Origin: Pseudomonas sp.
GTDB lineage: Bacteria; Pseudomonadota; Gammaproteobacteria; Pseudomonadales; Pseudomonadaceae
Direction of reading: 5' to 3'
DNA: 64,000 nucleotides
Assembly (NCBI RefSeq): GCF_028293835.1
Contig: NZ_JAQGNX010000180.1
Coordinates: 1 to 64,000 of the forward strand
In this document: positions 44,015 through 52,088 of the stretch, one piece after another
Layout of the letters: each line of letters begins with the position of its first letter
Position numbering within the stretch: the first letter of the stretch is position 1
The notes under the pieces: generated by a model
Told to the model about the DNA's origin: nothing
Seen by the model: only the letters and a program-made list of their open reading frames with translations
Database searches by the model: none
Position numbers and translations under genes: made by a program

Positions 44015-44057
44015 ACAGTGTCCTCTCGATTTTGAATTAGAGCGAAGACGTACCCCC

Positions 44058-45368
44058 ATGAAAGATTCAAAGAACACCGATGCTCCAGAGTCAGTTCAAC
44101 GCCGCCGAGTGCTTCTGGGCCTCGGCGCGGCGGGCGCAGCGTTGGCCGGCAGCAGCCTGAGCGGCAACGTTCTGGCGGCCACACCGGCGAAAGTGACCGA
44201 AGCACCGCACAGCGAGCAGACTCACGATCATCACGATTTCTACGGTCTTCATCAGACCGGGATCGTTACCCCGCGCCCCGCCGCTGGCATGCTGGTGTCG
44301 TTCGACGTGCTGGCCACGGACCGTGAAGATTTGGAGCGCCTGTTCCGCACGCTGAACGAGCGCATCGCGTTTCTGATGAAGGGCGGCACAGTGCCGCAGG
44401 TTGACGAAAAGTTTCCGCCCACCGATTCCGGGATCCTCGGCCCGGTGGTCACGCCGGACAACCTGACGGTCACGGTTTCTGTAGGCGCTTCGTTGTTCGA
44501 TGAGCGTTTCGGCCTTGAGTCGGTAAAACCCAAGCGCCTGATAGAGATGGTCGGTTTTCCCAACGACGCCCTGGAACCTGACTGCTGCCATGGCGACTTG
44601 AGCATTCAGTTCTGCTCCAACACGCCGGACAGCAACATCCACGCCCTACGCGACATTGTAAAAAACTTGCCCGATTTGCTTCTGGTGCGTTGGAAGCAGG
44701 AAGGCACCGTGCCGCCACAAGCGCCGCTTAAACCCGGTCAACCGGCAGAAAGCGCACGCAATTTCCTGGGATTCCGCGACGGCTCCGCCAACCCGGACTC
44801 CAGCGATCAGAAAGCCATGGATGCGTTGGTGTGGGTACAGCCCGACGTCGACGAACCCGCCTGGGCTACCAACGGCAGTTATCAAGCGGTGCGGATCATC
44901 CGTAACTTCGTTGAGCGCTGGGACCGGACCCCCCTGCAGGAACAGCAATCGATTTTTGGCCGCCACAAAGCGACGGGCGCGCCGATGGATGGCAAGCAGG
45001 AAAGCGACGAGCCCAATTTTGTGGCCGATCCGGAAGGCAAAGTCACGCGAATGGATGCCCACATCCGTTTAGCGAACCCACGCACCGCTGCCACTGAGCG
45101 CAACCGGATTCTGCGCCGTCCATTCAACTATTCCAACGGCGTGAGCAAAAACGGTCAGCTCGACATGGGCCTGTTGTTCATCTGTTACCAGTCTGATCTG
45201 GAAAAAGGTTTTATCACGGTGCAGACCCGCCTCAATGGCGAACCTCTGGAGGAGTACCTCAAGCCCATTGGCGGCGGTTACTTTTTCACCTTGCCCGGTG
45301 TCGTCAGCGATCAAGACTTTATCGGCCGTTCGCTGCTTGCCGCTTCAACCTCAACAAAAACCGCATGA
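44058..45368 (+). CDS. efeB: EfeB: Tat-exported DyP-type heme peroxidase (deferrochelatase)
   Basis: 436 residues. A twin-arginine signal (RRRVLLGLGAAGAALAGSS) directs export of the folded heme enzyme. DyP motifs are present: GFRDGSANP (the GxxDG signature with distal Asp), the proximal-heme region (CHGDLSIQFCSNTPDSNIHA) and MDAHIRLANPRT downstream. The family uses H2O2 and may remove iron from heme or oxidise ferrous iron. It is third in the efe operon. Confidence 0.92.
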   Translation: MKDSKNTDAPESVQRRRVLLGLGAAGAALAGSSLSGNVLAATPAKVTEAPHSEQTHDHHDFYGLHQTGIVTPRPAAGMLVSFDVLATDREDLERLFRTLNERIAFLMKGGTVPQVDEKFPPTDSGILGPVVTPDNLTVTVSVGASLFDERFGLESVKPKRLIEMVGFPNDALEPDCCHGDLSIQFCSNTPDSNIHALRDIVKNLPDLLLVRWKQEGTVPPQAPLKPGQPAESARNFLGFRDGSANPDSSDQKAMDALVWVQPDVDEPAWATNGSYQAVRIIRNFVERWDRTPLQEQQSIFGRHKATGAPMDGKQESDEPNFVADPEGKVTRMDAHIRLANPRTAATERNRILRRPFNYSNGVSKNGQLDMGLLFICYQSDLEKGFITVQTRLNGEPLEEYLKPIGGGYFFTLPGVVSDQDFIGRSLLAASTSTKTA

Positions 45369-45394
45369 TCCCTAACCCTACCCGGAAACGTCCC

Positions 45395-46216
45395 ATGAAA
45401 AAGTCGCCTCTCGCATTAATGCTTACCCTTGGCTTGCTCCAGACTCCGTTCGTTTTCGCAGCCACGGCGCCGCTGGACTTGGTAGGACCCGTTTCCGACT
45501 ACAAGATTTATGTCACCGAACAGCTGGACACCCTGGGTACTGACACTCAGAAGTTCACCGACGCCATCAAGAAAGGCGACCTGAAAACAGCCCAGAAGCT
45601 GTACCCGACGACCCGCGTATCGTATGAAGCCATCGAGCCGATTGCCGAGCTGTTCGACGACCTCGACAAGGCCATCGACTCCCGTGTTGATGACCACGGT
45701 GACAACGTGGATGCCCCGGATTTCACCGGCTTCCACCGCATCGAATACACCCTGTTCGAGAAGAAAACCACAGAAGGTCTCAGCGACCTGGCTACCAAGC
45801 TGAATAACGACGTCAAAGAGCTGCAAACCCGCGTTGCCGGCCTGACGTTCCCGCCAGAGAAAGTTGTTGGTGGTGCTGCTGCCTTGCTGGAAGAGGTCGC
45901 CGCGACCAAAATTTCCGGTGAAGAAGACCGTTACAGCCACACTGATTTGTATGACTTCCAGGGCAACATTGACGGCGCGAAGAAAATCGTCGACTTGTTC
46001 CACCCGCAAATCGTCAAACAAGACAAAGCGTTCGCCGACAAGGTCGACAAGAACTTCGCTGCGGTCGACAAGATCCTGGCCAAGTACAAAACCAAGGACG
46101 GCGGCTTTGAGTCTTACGACAAAGTCACCGCCAACGACCGTAAAGCACTGACTGGCCCGGTTACCACTTTGGCAGAAGACCTGTCCACACTGCGTGGCAA
46201 GCTGGGTCTGAACTAA
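45395..46216 (+). CDS. EfeM-type M75 protein without cupredoxin
   Basis: 273 residues with a Sec signal peptide (MKKSPLALMLTLGLLQTPFV, cut near FA-A). The rest is one M75 domain, with HxxE in GFHRIEYTLFEK and EEDRYSHTDLYDFQGNIDG, closely parallel to the end of EfeO. It is therefore a second, shorter EfeO-like protein (EfeM class) in the same operon. Two such proteins beside EfeU and EfeB is a less usual arrangement. It probably also binds iron in the periplasm. ATG 45395 is chosen for the signal peptide. Confidence 0.85.
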   Translation: MKKSPLALMLTLGLLQTPFVFAATAPLDLVGPVSDYKIYVTEQLDTLGTDTQKFTDAIKKGDLKTAQKLYPTTRVSYEAIEPIAELFDDLDKAIDSRVDDHGDNVDAPDFTGFHRIEYTLFEKKTTEGLSDLATKLNNDVKELQTRVAGLTFPPEKVVGGAAALLEEVAATKISGEEDRYSHTDLYDFQGNIDGAKKIVDLFHPQIVKQDKAFADKVDKNFAAVDKILAKYKTKDGGFESYDKVTANDRKALTGPVTTLAEDLSTLRGKLGLN

Positions 46217-46227
46217 GCATAAAACCC

Positions 46228-46294
46228 AATCGCAGCCTTCGGCAGCTCTTACAGGTCCAGCGCGATCCCGTAGGGGCCGCCGAAGGCTGCGATT
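46228..46294. repeat. REPIN, second type (CTGCCGAAGGCTGCG)
   Basis: AATCGCAGCCTTCGGC (46228-46243) and GCCGAAGGCTGCGATT (46279-46294) are perfect 16-base reverse complements. It belongs to a different REP family from the GGAGCCAACGTG type and is shared only with the copy at 47.74 kb. It sits between convergent genes and may end efe transcription. Confidence 0.85.
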
Positions 46295-46300
46295 CTGGTA

Positions 46301-47068
46301 TCAACTCCCGCTAAACCAGTTGTACCCCTGATCTTCCCAATACCCGCCCGGGTAGTCATTCGTCACGAACAATTCGACGATGTGCTTGGGATTCTTGAAC
46401 CCCAATTTGGTCGGTACCCGAACCCGCAACGGATAACCATAATCCGGTGGCAGTGCGACTTCGCCGAAGTCCAGTGCCAACAAGGTCTGTGGATGCAATG
46501 CGGTGGGCATATCAAGGCTTGAGTAGTACTTGTCGGCGCATTTGAAGCCGACGAACTTCGCGGTGGTGTCAGCACCAATGTGTTCAAGAAACGTACGTAA
46601 CGGCACCCCGCCCCACTGGCCAATCGCACTCCAACCTTCGACACAGATCAACCGCGTGATGTCGGTGCGTTGCGGCAGCTTGCGCAAGCCGTCAAGGGTC
46701 CACGGTTGCTTGTCCCGTACCAATCCTGAGACCCCCAGGCTGTAGGTGGATATATCCAGGTCCGGGACGTTGTATTCGGCATAAAACGCGTTGAACGGAA
46801 ACGGAGTGGTGAGTTTCGACTTGTCGTAAGTCTGCGCCAGTTTCTGTCCGCTGAACAGCCAGGCCTGAACCCGGTCGTTCCAGCGCGACATGGCCCACAG
46901 GGTTTTATCCACGGCATCGTCGCCTTCGAGATTGCAGCCAGTCAGCATCGACACAGCGCCGAGGGTCAGACCCGCGCGCAAAAACGAGCGGCGTTGCAGT
47001 TTGAACAACGCAGTCTGCTGCGCCGGCTCCAGGATGATTCGAGGCGGCCGCTGTTTGGGGTCAGTCAT
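46301..47068 (-). CDS. YedY/MsrP-like molybdopterin oxidoreductase
   Basis: 255 residues of the sulfite-oxidase-fold catalytic subunit. The N-terminal twin-arginine motif RRSFLRAGLTLGAVSMLTGC suggests Tat export and possibly lipidation at the LTGC cysteine. The Mo-cysteine is in RLICVEGWSAIGQWGGV, followed by AHPQTLLALD-like and YGYPLRVRVPTKLGFKNPKH segments. Related MsrP repairs oxidised methionines in periplasmic proteins. This shorter form pairs with the cytochrome b gene that overlaps it by eight bases, which would feed it electrons. The exact substrate is unproven. Confidence 0.8.
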   Translation of the reverse strand: MTDPKQRPPRIILEPAQQTALFKLQRRSFLRAGLTLGAVSMLTGCNLEGDDAVDKTLWAMSRWNDRVQAWLFSGQKLAQTYDKSKLTTPFPFNAFYAEYNVPDLDISTYSLGVSGLVRDKQPWTLDGLRKLPQRTDITRLICVEGWSAIGQWGGVPLRTFLEHIGADTTAKFVGFKCADKYYSSLDMPTALHPQTLLALDFGEVALPPDYGYPLRVRVPTKLGFKNPKHIVELFVTNDYPGGYWEDQGYNWFSGS

Positions 47069-47669
47069 TGGAATTCTCCCGAGTGCCGCCGGTGATCATC
47101 GGCAAAAAGGTCCGCGGAACCAGCAACACCAGCGCCAAATGAACGACGACAAACGCGCCAATTCCGGCCATGGCACCAAAATGCACGAAGCGAGCGAAGT
47201 CATATCCACCAAACAGATTGACCAGCCCTTGCAGCTGAATCGGTTTCCAGATCGACAGCCCGGACAGCAGCACCAGAACGCCCAACGCCAGTACCAGCCA
47301 ATATGACAGGCGTTGCACCGCGTTATAACGCCCATGCTGGTGCGCCAGGCGAAAACGCAAGGCATCGATAAAATCGCGTCTTATCGCGCTGACCGAGACC
47401 GGTAATAAGTCGCGCTTGAAGTGGCGGCTGAAAACGCCATACAACACGTAGGCCAGGCCGTTGACCACCAGTAACCACATGACCGCCAAGTGCCAGGCAA
47501 TGGAGCCACCGAGCCAACCGCCCAAGGTAATGCTGCGGGGGAAATTGAATGCAAACAACGGTGAAGCGTTGTAGATACCCCAGCCGCTCATGAACATGCC
47601 AACCATGCCAATCGCGTTCAGCCAATGGGTAAGCCGAACCGGCCAGGGGTGGATACGTCGGGTACTCAT
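47061..47669 (-). CDS. Cytochrome b561-like membrane subunit for the YedY-like enzyme
   Basis: 202 residues, four or five helices. Heme-ligand histidines are seen in WPVRLTHWLNAIGMVGMF, GGSIAWHLAVMWLLVV and ARFVHFGAMAGIGAFVVVHL. It starts MSTRRIHPWP. The frame overlap with the molybdoenzyme gene and the shared strand point to a two-subunit redox system moving quinol electrons to the periplasm. Confidence 0.8.
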   Translation of the reverse strand: MSTRRIHPWPVRLTHWLNAIGMVGMFMSGWGIYNASPLFAFNFPRSITLGGWLGGSIAWHLAVMWLLVVNGLAYVLYGVFSRHFKRDLLPVSVSAIRRDFIDALRFRLAHQHGRYNAVQRLSYWLVLALGVLVLLSGLSIWKPIQLQGLVNLFGGYDFARFVHFGAMAGIGAFVVVHLALVLLVPRTFLPMITGGTRENSND

Positions 47670-47734
47670 GGCTGCCTCCTGCGCTAGGATTGATGGGTCG
47701 CCTTCGGGAATATGCAGGCGGTGCCTGGATCTAC

Positions 47735-47797
47735 TGTAGGCGCTGCCGAAGGCTGCGATCTCTATGGACGCCCATCGCAGCCTTCGGCAGCTCCTAC
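47735..47797. repeat. REPIN, CTGCCGAAGGCTGCG type
   Basis: GCTGCCGAAGGCTGCGAT (47742-47759) and ATCGCAGCCTTCGGCAGC (47774-47791) pair perfectly over 18 bases and are flanked by TGTAGG and CCTACA. It is the second copy of this REP type. Confidence 0.88.
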
Positions 47798-47842
47798 AGA
47801 GAATGTAACCATCGCCTGCATTCCTGTGGCAGCGAATCCAGC

Positions 47843-48448
47843 TTACATCGGCGGTGCAAAACCGTTTTTGCCAACCGCGATACCGCGAGCGGTTTTACCG
47901 TCTTCAGCCGGGAACAATACGATTTTAGCACCGGCCACTAACTGCTCACGCTTACCTGGTTCAACATAAGCGATTGGCACGTCATTAGGCACAACCAACT
48001 GCTTCTCGCCGCCTTTGTACATAACCGTCAGAGTCCGGCCGGTGGTTCCGGTGATTTTCCCCACAGTGCCGTTAGTCATGGTGCCGGTGGTGCCATCCGC
48101 ATTTTCCCAGCCGTAATGGCCTTCGCCGCTGCCTTTCAGGCTGGGTTCAAACACGGTCACTTCCAGTGCTTTGAGCGTGCCGTCTGGCTGAGCTGCTGCG
48201 GCTGAACCGACGAAGCTATCGGACTTGATCGAAGTAAGCTCGGTTTTTGAGATCACTCGAATCGCGGTCTTGTCAGTCAGCCCGATGGTTTCATGCTTAC
48301 CGGCGCGGTCAGTGAAGCTCAAGGTATCAGCCTGCACGCTGTCGATGGTGCCGCGCACGGGTTTGACGACCGGCATGTCTGCCGCTTGGGCCATAACGGC
48401 CGCGCTGAGCAAAAGGAGGCCGAACGTGGTGGACAATGCAATCTTCAT
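47843..48448 (-). CDS. Periplasmic protein of unknown function, probable metal-response target
   Basis: 201 residues starting MKIALSTTFGLLLLSAAVMA, a Sec signal peptide. The mature part is a repeated beta-type domain with RGTIDSVQADTLSFTDRAGK and GKITGTTGRTLTVMYKGGEK, similar in style to DUF5666-type beta domains. It is divergent from a heavy-metal two-component system, with two CusR-like palindromes in the shared 230-base region. It is thus a likely target, but its function is not known. ATG 48448 is chosen over 48484 for the signal peptide. Confidence 0.65.
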   Translation of the reverse strand: MKIALSTTFGLLLLSAAVMAQAADMPVVKPVRGTIDSVQADTLSFTDRAGKHETIGLTDKTAIRVISKTELTSIKSDSFVGSAAAAQPDGTLKALEVTVFEPSLKGSGEGHYGWENADGTTGTMTNGTVGKITGTTGRTLTVMYKGGEKQLVVPNDVPIAYVEPGKREQLVAGAKIVLFPAEDGKTARGIAVGKNGFAPPM

Positions 48449-48517
48449 GTCATTACCTGGTTGGGTTGAAGTGGCATTCATCATGGCCCTCGAACCGGCG
48501 CTGTACCATGACCGGCG

Positions 48518-48569
48518 AATGACATTTTTGTCATTTGCCGGGCGCGTTTGGCGGATGACAAAAATGTCA
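48518..48569. promoter_or_regulatory. Pair of CusR/CopR-like palindromes
   Basis: Site 1 is AATGACA-N4-TGTCATT (48518-48535), a perfect palindrome. Site 2 is TGACA-N4-TGTCA (48556-48569). Their centres are 36 bases apart. The form is close to the E. coli CusR box AAAATGACAA-N2-TTGTCATTTT. They lie between the periplasmic gene and the response regulator and probably bind the regulator at its own divergent promoter region. Confidence 0.7.
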
Positions 48570-48678
48570 CCGACACCCGCTTGGCACTTGGTTAAACTTC
48601 AGCTCCGATGCGTGTTTTGAGCACCGCCTGAACGCGCCGACCATGCCCAACGCTCCTCGTTGGAAGGAGCCACACTCG

Positions 48679-49374
48679 ATGCACATCCTGCTCATCGAAG
48701 ACGACACCAAAACCGGCGAATACCTGAAAAAGGGCCTCGGCGAATCCGGCTACAAAGTCGACTGGACACAGCACGGTGCTGACGGCCTGCACATGGCCCT
48801 GGAACAGCGCTATGACCTGATCGTGCTCGACGTCATGCTGCCCGGCATCGATGGCTGGCAGATCATCGAAGTGCTGCGCGCCAAGCAAGACGTGCCAGTG
48901 CTGTTTCTTACCGCCCGGGATCAATTGCAAGACCGTATTCGCGGCCTCGAGCTGGGCGCCGACGATTACCTGATCAAGCCGTTTTCCTTCACCGAACTGC
49001 TGTTGCGCATCCGCACAGTGCTACGTCGAGGGGTGGTTCGCGAGGCAGACCATTTTCATCTCGCCGACCTGGAACTGGACCTGTTGCGCCGTCGTGTCAC
49101 CCGTCAACAGCAGGTCATCGTGCTAACCAATAAAGAGTTCGCGCTGTTGCACCTTCTATTACGCCGCGAAGGCGATGTACTGTCCCGGGCGCAAATAGCC
49201 TCTGAGGTCTGGGACATGAATTTCGACAGCGATACCAACGTGGTTGATGTGGCGATCAAACGCCTGCGCAGCAAAATCGATCTACCCTATCCGGTGAAAC
49301 TCATCCATACCGTGCGCGGCATCGGTTATGTCTGCGAGGTACGAGCATGCGCGCCCGACGCCAGCCATCCCTGA
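48679..49374 (+). CDS. Heavy-metal-type response regulator (OmpR/PhoB family)
   Basis: 231 residues. Receiver domain MHILLIEDDTKTGEYLKKGL with phospho-acceptor Asp51 (LIVLDVMLPG) and conserved Thr/Lys regions (FLTARD, DYLIKPFSF). A winged-helix DNA-binding domain follows (LTNKEFALLHLLLRREGDVL, VAIKRLRSKID, RGIGYVCEVR). The sequence is of the CusR/CopR/IrlR subgroup. ATG 48679 is used because the receiver begins exactly there. The last 28 bases overlap the kinase gene. Confidence 0.88.
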   Translation: MHILLIEDDTKTGEYLKKGLGESGYKVDWTQHGADGLHMALEQRYDLIVLDVMLPGIDGWQIIEVLRAKQDVPVLFLTARDQLQDRIRGLELGADDYLIKPFSFTELLLRIRTVLRRGVVREADHFHLADLELDLLRRRVTRQQQVIVLTNKEFALLHLLLRREGDVLSRAQIASEVWDMNFDSDTNVVDVAIKRLRSKIDLPYPVKLIHTVRGIGYVCEVRACAPDASHP

Positions 49375-50738
49375 CCCTGCGCGCTTCGCTGGCGTTCGCG
49401 TTGGTAGCGATGCTGACGGTGGCGGGTGCAGGGTTGTACTTGTACGAATCGATCAAGGAAACGGTCATGTTGCGCAGCGACCACGCGGTGCTGGCGCGGC
49501 TTGATCACTTTCGCAAATTGCTACGTTACGACCTGACGCTGGACAAGTTCAAGGGCAGCCCGCAACTGTTCGAAAACATGCTCGACAACGAAGACGATAT
49601 TTTTATCCTGGGCGAGCCAGACAAACCGCCAGTGATCTCGGTCAATCCGCTGCATGCGCCACTGCCGCAATTACAGGTGGTTGGCCAGGATCGGGTGCTG
49701 ACCGAGGCTGATCTGCGCAGCGGCATGAGTTTGCAAGGGGTGCCCTTACGCGCTGCCTCGGCGCAGATACTCTCGGGGGGCACCGAGTTGCACTTAGTGG
49801 CGGCCCACGTGATGGCTAAGGAAATGGCCATGCTCGCCACCTTTCGCCAACGCCTGTATGCCGCCGTGACCTTGGCCTTCATCGTCACTGCCCTGCTCGG
49901 TTACCTGCTGCTGCGCCGTGGCTTGCGGCCCTTGCGGCGAATGGCTGCCCATGCCGCGGATATCACTCCGGCGCGGCTCGACCGCCGCCTCGATGGACAG
50001 GATACGCCGGTTGAATTGCATCAGCTCAGCGAAGCCTTCAACGCCATGCTTGATCGCTTGTCGGACGGCTACCAGCGCTTGACGCAGTTCTCCGCCGACT
50101 TAGCGCATGAGATTCGTACGCCGGTGGGTTCGTTGATGGGCCACTGCCAGGTGGCGCTGCGGCAAACTCGCAGCGTCGATGAATACCAGGCATTGTTGGC
50201 TTCGAATCTGGAGGAGCTGGAGCGTATCTCGCGGTTGGTAGAAAGCATTCTGTTCCTGGCTCGGGCCGATGAAGCTCAGTCAGTGCTGCAGCGCCAACCG
50301 CTGAATCTTGAGGACGAAATGCAGCGCGTAGCGGGGTATTTTGAAGGCCTGGCCGAAGAGCGCCGGTTGACCTTGCACACCACGGGTGGCGGCACGTTAC
50401 ACGCTGATCCGATCCTGCTGCGTCGGGCGCTGAGCAATTTGGTCGCCAATGCAATTCGCTACGCCGACGAGGGAAGCGAGATCCTGGTGGTGGTGGAACA
50501 ACGTCATCGTGAATGGCTGATTCAGGTAGAAAATCAAGGCCCCGTATTGGCAGCAGCCGCCTTGACCAAACTCTTCGACCGCTTCTACCGCGGCGACGCC
50601 TCCCGCCACCAAAGCTCCGACTCTAACGGCTTGGGCCTGGCCATCGTCGCCGCCATCATGCACCTGCACGGCGGGAGGGTTGAAGTGACTCAACCCGTGG
50701 AGGGCAGGATTCGGTTTGCGCTGGGGTTTCCAGCCTGA
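49347..50738 (+). CDS. Heavy-metal sensor histidine kinase
   Basis: 463 residues. A first helix (LRASLAFALVAMLTVAGAG) and a second (YAAVTLAFIVTALLGYLLL, near 170) enclose a periplasmic domain of about 135 residues. Then come HAMP, HisKA with SADLAHEIRTPVGSLMGH (phospho-His), the N box NLVANAIRYADEG, and the G boxes SDSNGLGLAIVAAIM. The layout matches CusS/CopS kinases. Which metal (Cu, Zn, Cd) it senses is not determined here. Confidence 0.88.
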   Translation: MRARRQPSLTLRASLAFALVAMLTVAGAGLYLYESIKETVMLRSDHAVLARLDHFRKLLRYDLTLDKFKGSPQLFENMLDNEDDIFILGEPDKPPVISVNPLHAPLPQLQVVGQDRVLTEADLRSGMSLQGVPLRAASAQILSGGTELHLVAAHVMAKEMAMLATFRQRLYAAVTLAFIVTALLGYLLLRRGLRPLRRMAAHAADITPARLDRRLDGQDTPVELHQLSEAFNAMLDRLSDGYQRLTQFSADLAHEIRTPVGSLMGHCQVALRQTRSVDEYQALLASNLEELERISRLVESILFLARADEAQSVLQRQPLNLEDEMQRVAGYFEGLAEERRLTLHTTGGGTLHADPILLRRALSNLVANAIRYADEGSEILVVVEQRHREWLIQVENQGPVLAAAALTKLFDRFYRGDASRHQSSDSNGLGLAIVAAIMHLHGGRVEVTQPVEGRIRFALGFPA

Positions 50739-50755
50739 GGCAGCCACACGACCTC

Positions 50756-50833
50756 TGTAGGGGCCAACGTGTTGGCGAGGCGGTGTACCCGATCCACCGC
50801 ATCCAACCTCTCGCCAACACGTTGGCTCTTACA
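50756..50833. repeat. REPIN downstream of the sensor kinase
   Basis: The left arm 50756-50779 and right arm 50810-50833 are complementary over 24 bases with about two mismatches (core GGCCAACGTGTTGGCGAG). It lies between convergent genes. Confidence 0.9.
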
Positions 50834-50855
50834 AAGATCAATGTGGCCGGAGGAT

Positions 50856-51428
50856 CTACCGCTGATAGCGCCTAACCACGCTGCTCACCCCTAAAATATG
50901 GCCTTTGATTGCCGCGCGCAGTTCATCCCCGGTCAGGCCTGGCTTCAATGCGTCATGGGCCAAATCAAGGGCATACAGCTGGATCACAAAATGATGGGGG
51001 CTATCACCCGGTGGCGGGCATGGCCCCATGTAGTCCGTCGTGCCTCGGGTGTTCACCCCGCCCATGCCTTCCAGTTTTGACTCTCCCCCTACGCCAGTCA
51101 CAATCTCTGCAATGCTGAATGGCAACCCATAACGCACCCAGTGGTCCACACCCAAACCCTTCTGGCCATCCGGGTCATGCATTATCAATGCAAAACTTTG
51201 CGTGCCTTGTGGCGGGTTACTCCAGTACAACGCCGGCGAAATATTTTTGCCGCCGCAACCGTTGGCGCTGGCGGCATTGTCCGGAGAGAAAAACGCATTG
51301 TCTTCGGCGTCCGGCATGGCCAGGCTGAAATGCGGCTGCGCGGCCTCGGCCGTCATGTGCAGACACAAGGCCAATACCCCCACGGTCAACCAGCTTCGGG
51401 TGGAAAAGTTTCCCAATGAACGATTCAT
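50856..51428 (-). CDS. YbhB/YbcL-type PEBP-family protein, exported
   Basis: 190 residues. Signal peptide FSTRSWLTVGVLALCLHMTA, cut near AEA-A. The PEBP fold has the anion-site motifs GCGGKNISPALYWSNPP, ALIMHDPDGQKGLGVDHWV and YMGPCPPPGDSPHHFVIQLY. The family resembles Raf kinase inhibitor and phosphatidylethanolamine-binding proteins; the bacterial role is unclear. ATG 51428 is preferred; the longer frame adds a non-signal-like stretch. Confidence 0.83.
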   Translation of the reverse strand: MNRSLGNFSTRSWLTVGVLALCLHMTAEAAQPHFSLAMPDAEDNAFFSPDNAASANGCGGKNISPALYWSNPPQGTQSFALIMHDPDGQKGLGVDHWVRYGLPFSIAEIVTGVGGESKLEGMGGVNTRGTTDYMGPCPPPGDSPHHFVIQLYALDLAHDALKPGLTGDELRAAIKGHILGVSSVVRRYQR

Positions 51429-51580
51429 GCCGGTTACCTGTCGATTAAACACGTTTGGAAATCGGGTCACGGAATGCCCGCGCCCCTAATAGATGAACCG
51501 TTGGACTGCCGGACCCTGTGCAAATTCATCAAGTCAGTCAGCAAAAATGCCAGTTGACGTCACAGCAACACTGTTACAAG

Positions 51581-51605
51581 ATATTAGTTAGCATCCTAAT
51601 AATAT
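51581..51605. promoter_or_regulatory. Candidate MarR operator
   Basis: TATTAG (51582-51587) and CTAATA (51596-51601) form an inverted repeat with an eight-base spacer in an AT-rich tract 35 bases before the MarR start. MarR regulators commonly bind such palindromes and repress their own efflux operon. Confidence 0.5.
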
Positions 51606-51635
51606 CAACCCCAACAATTTTCCGCTGGCGACGTC

Positions 51636-52088
51636 ATGACCCCTGATCTACTGCAAATGAGCATCAGCCGCAGCGTCGTCGCCGCCTCTCGTCATTGGCG
51701 CCGAATTTGCCAAAACACCTTGGTCAACTACGGCATTTCCGAAGCCTGTGCGATGCCGTTGCTGATGATATTGCGCTTGGGTGATGGCGTGCGCCAAGTG
51801 ACTGTAGCTCAGGCTTCGGGCCTCGAGAGCCCATCGTTGGTACGCCTGCTTGACCAGCTGTGTGCCGCCAATATCGTCCTGCGCACGGCAGACCCCACTG
51901 ACCGCCGCGCCAAGTCCCTGAGCCTTACCGACAGCGGACGCGCCTTGGCTTTGTCCATCGAAACTGAATTGCAAAGCCTGCGCCGCAAGGTGCTGAGAAA
52001 CGTCGACGTCAATGATCTGGAAGCCGCCCTGCGCGTATTGCATGCATTTGAAGAAGCCGGACAGTTGGGCGCGGAGTGGGTGCAATGA
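51636..52088 (+). CDS. MarR-family regulator of the efflux operon
   Basis: 150 residues with a winged helix-turn-helix (QVTVAQASGLESPSLVRLLD, then VLRTADPTDRRAKSLSLTD, the DxRAK wing motif). It overlaps the FUSC transporter start by four bases (ATGA). A local repressor that releases on binding an aromatic or drug-like ligand is the usual role. Confidence 0.87.
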   Translation: MTPDLLQMSISRSVVAASRHWRRICQNTLVNYGISEACAMPLLMILRLGDGVRQVTVAQASGLESPSLVRLLDQLCAANIVLRTADPTDRRAKSLSLTDSGRALALSIETELQSLRRKVLRNVDVNDLEAALRVLHAFEEAGQLGAEWVQ

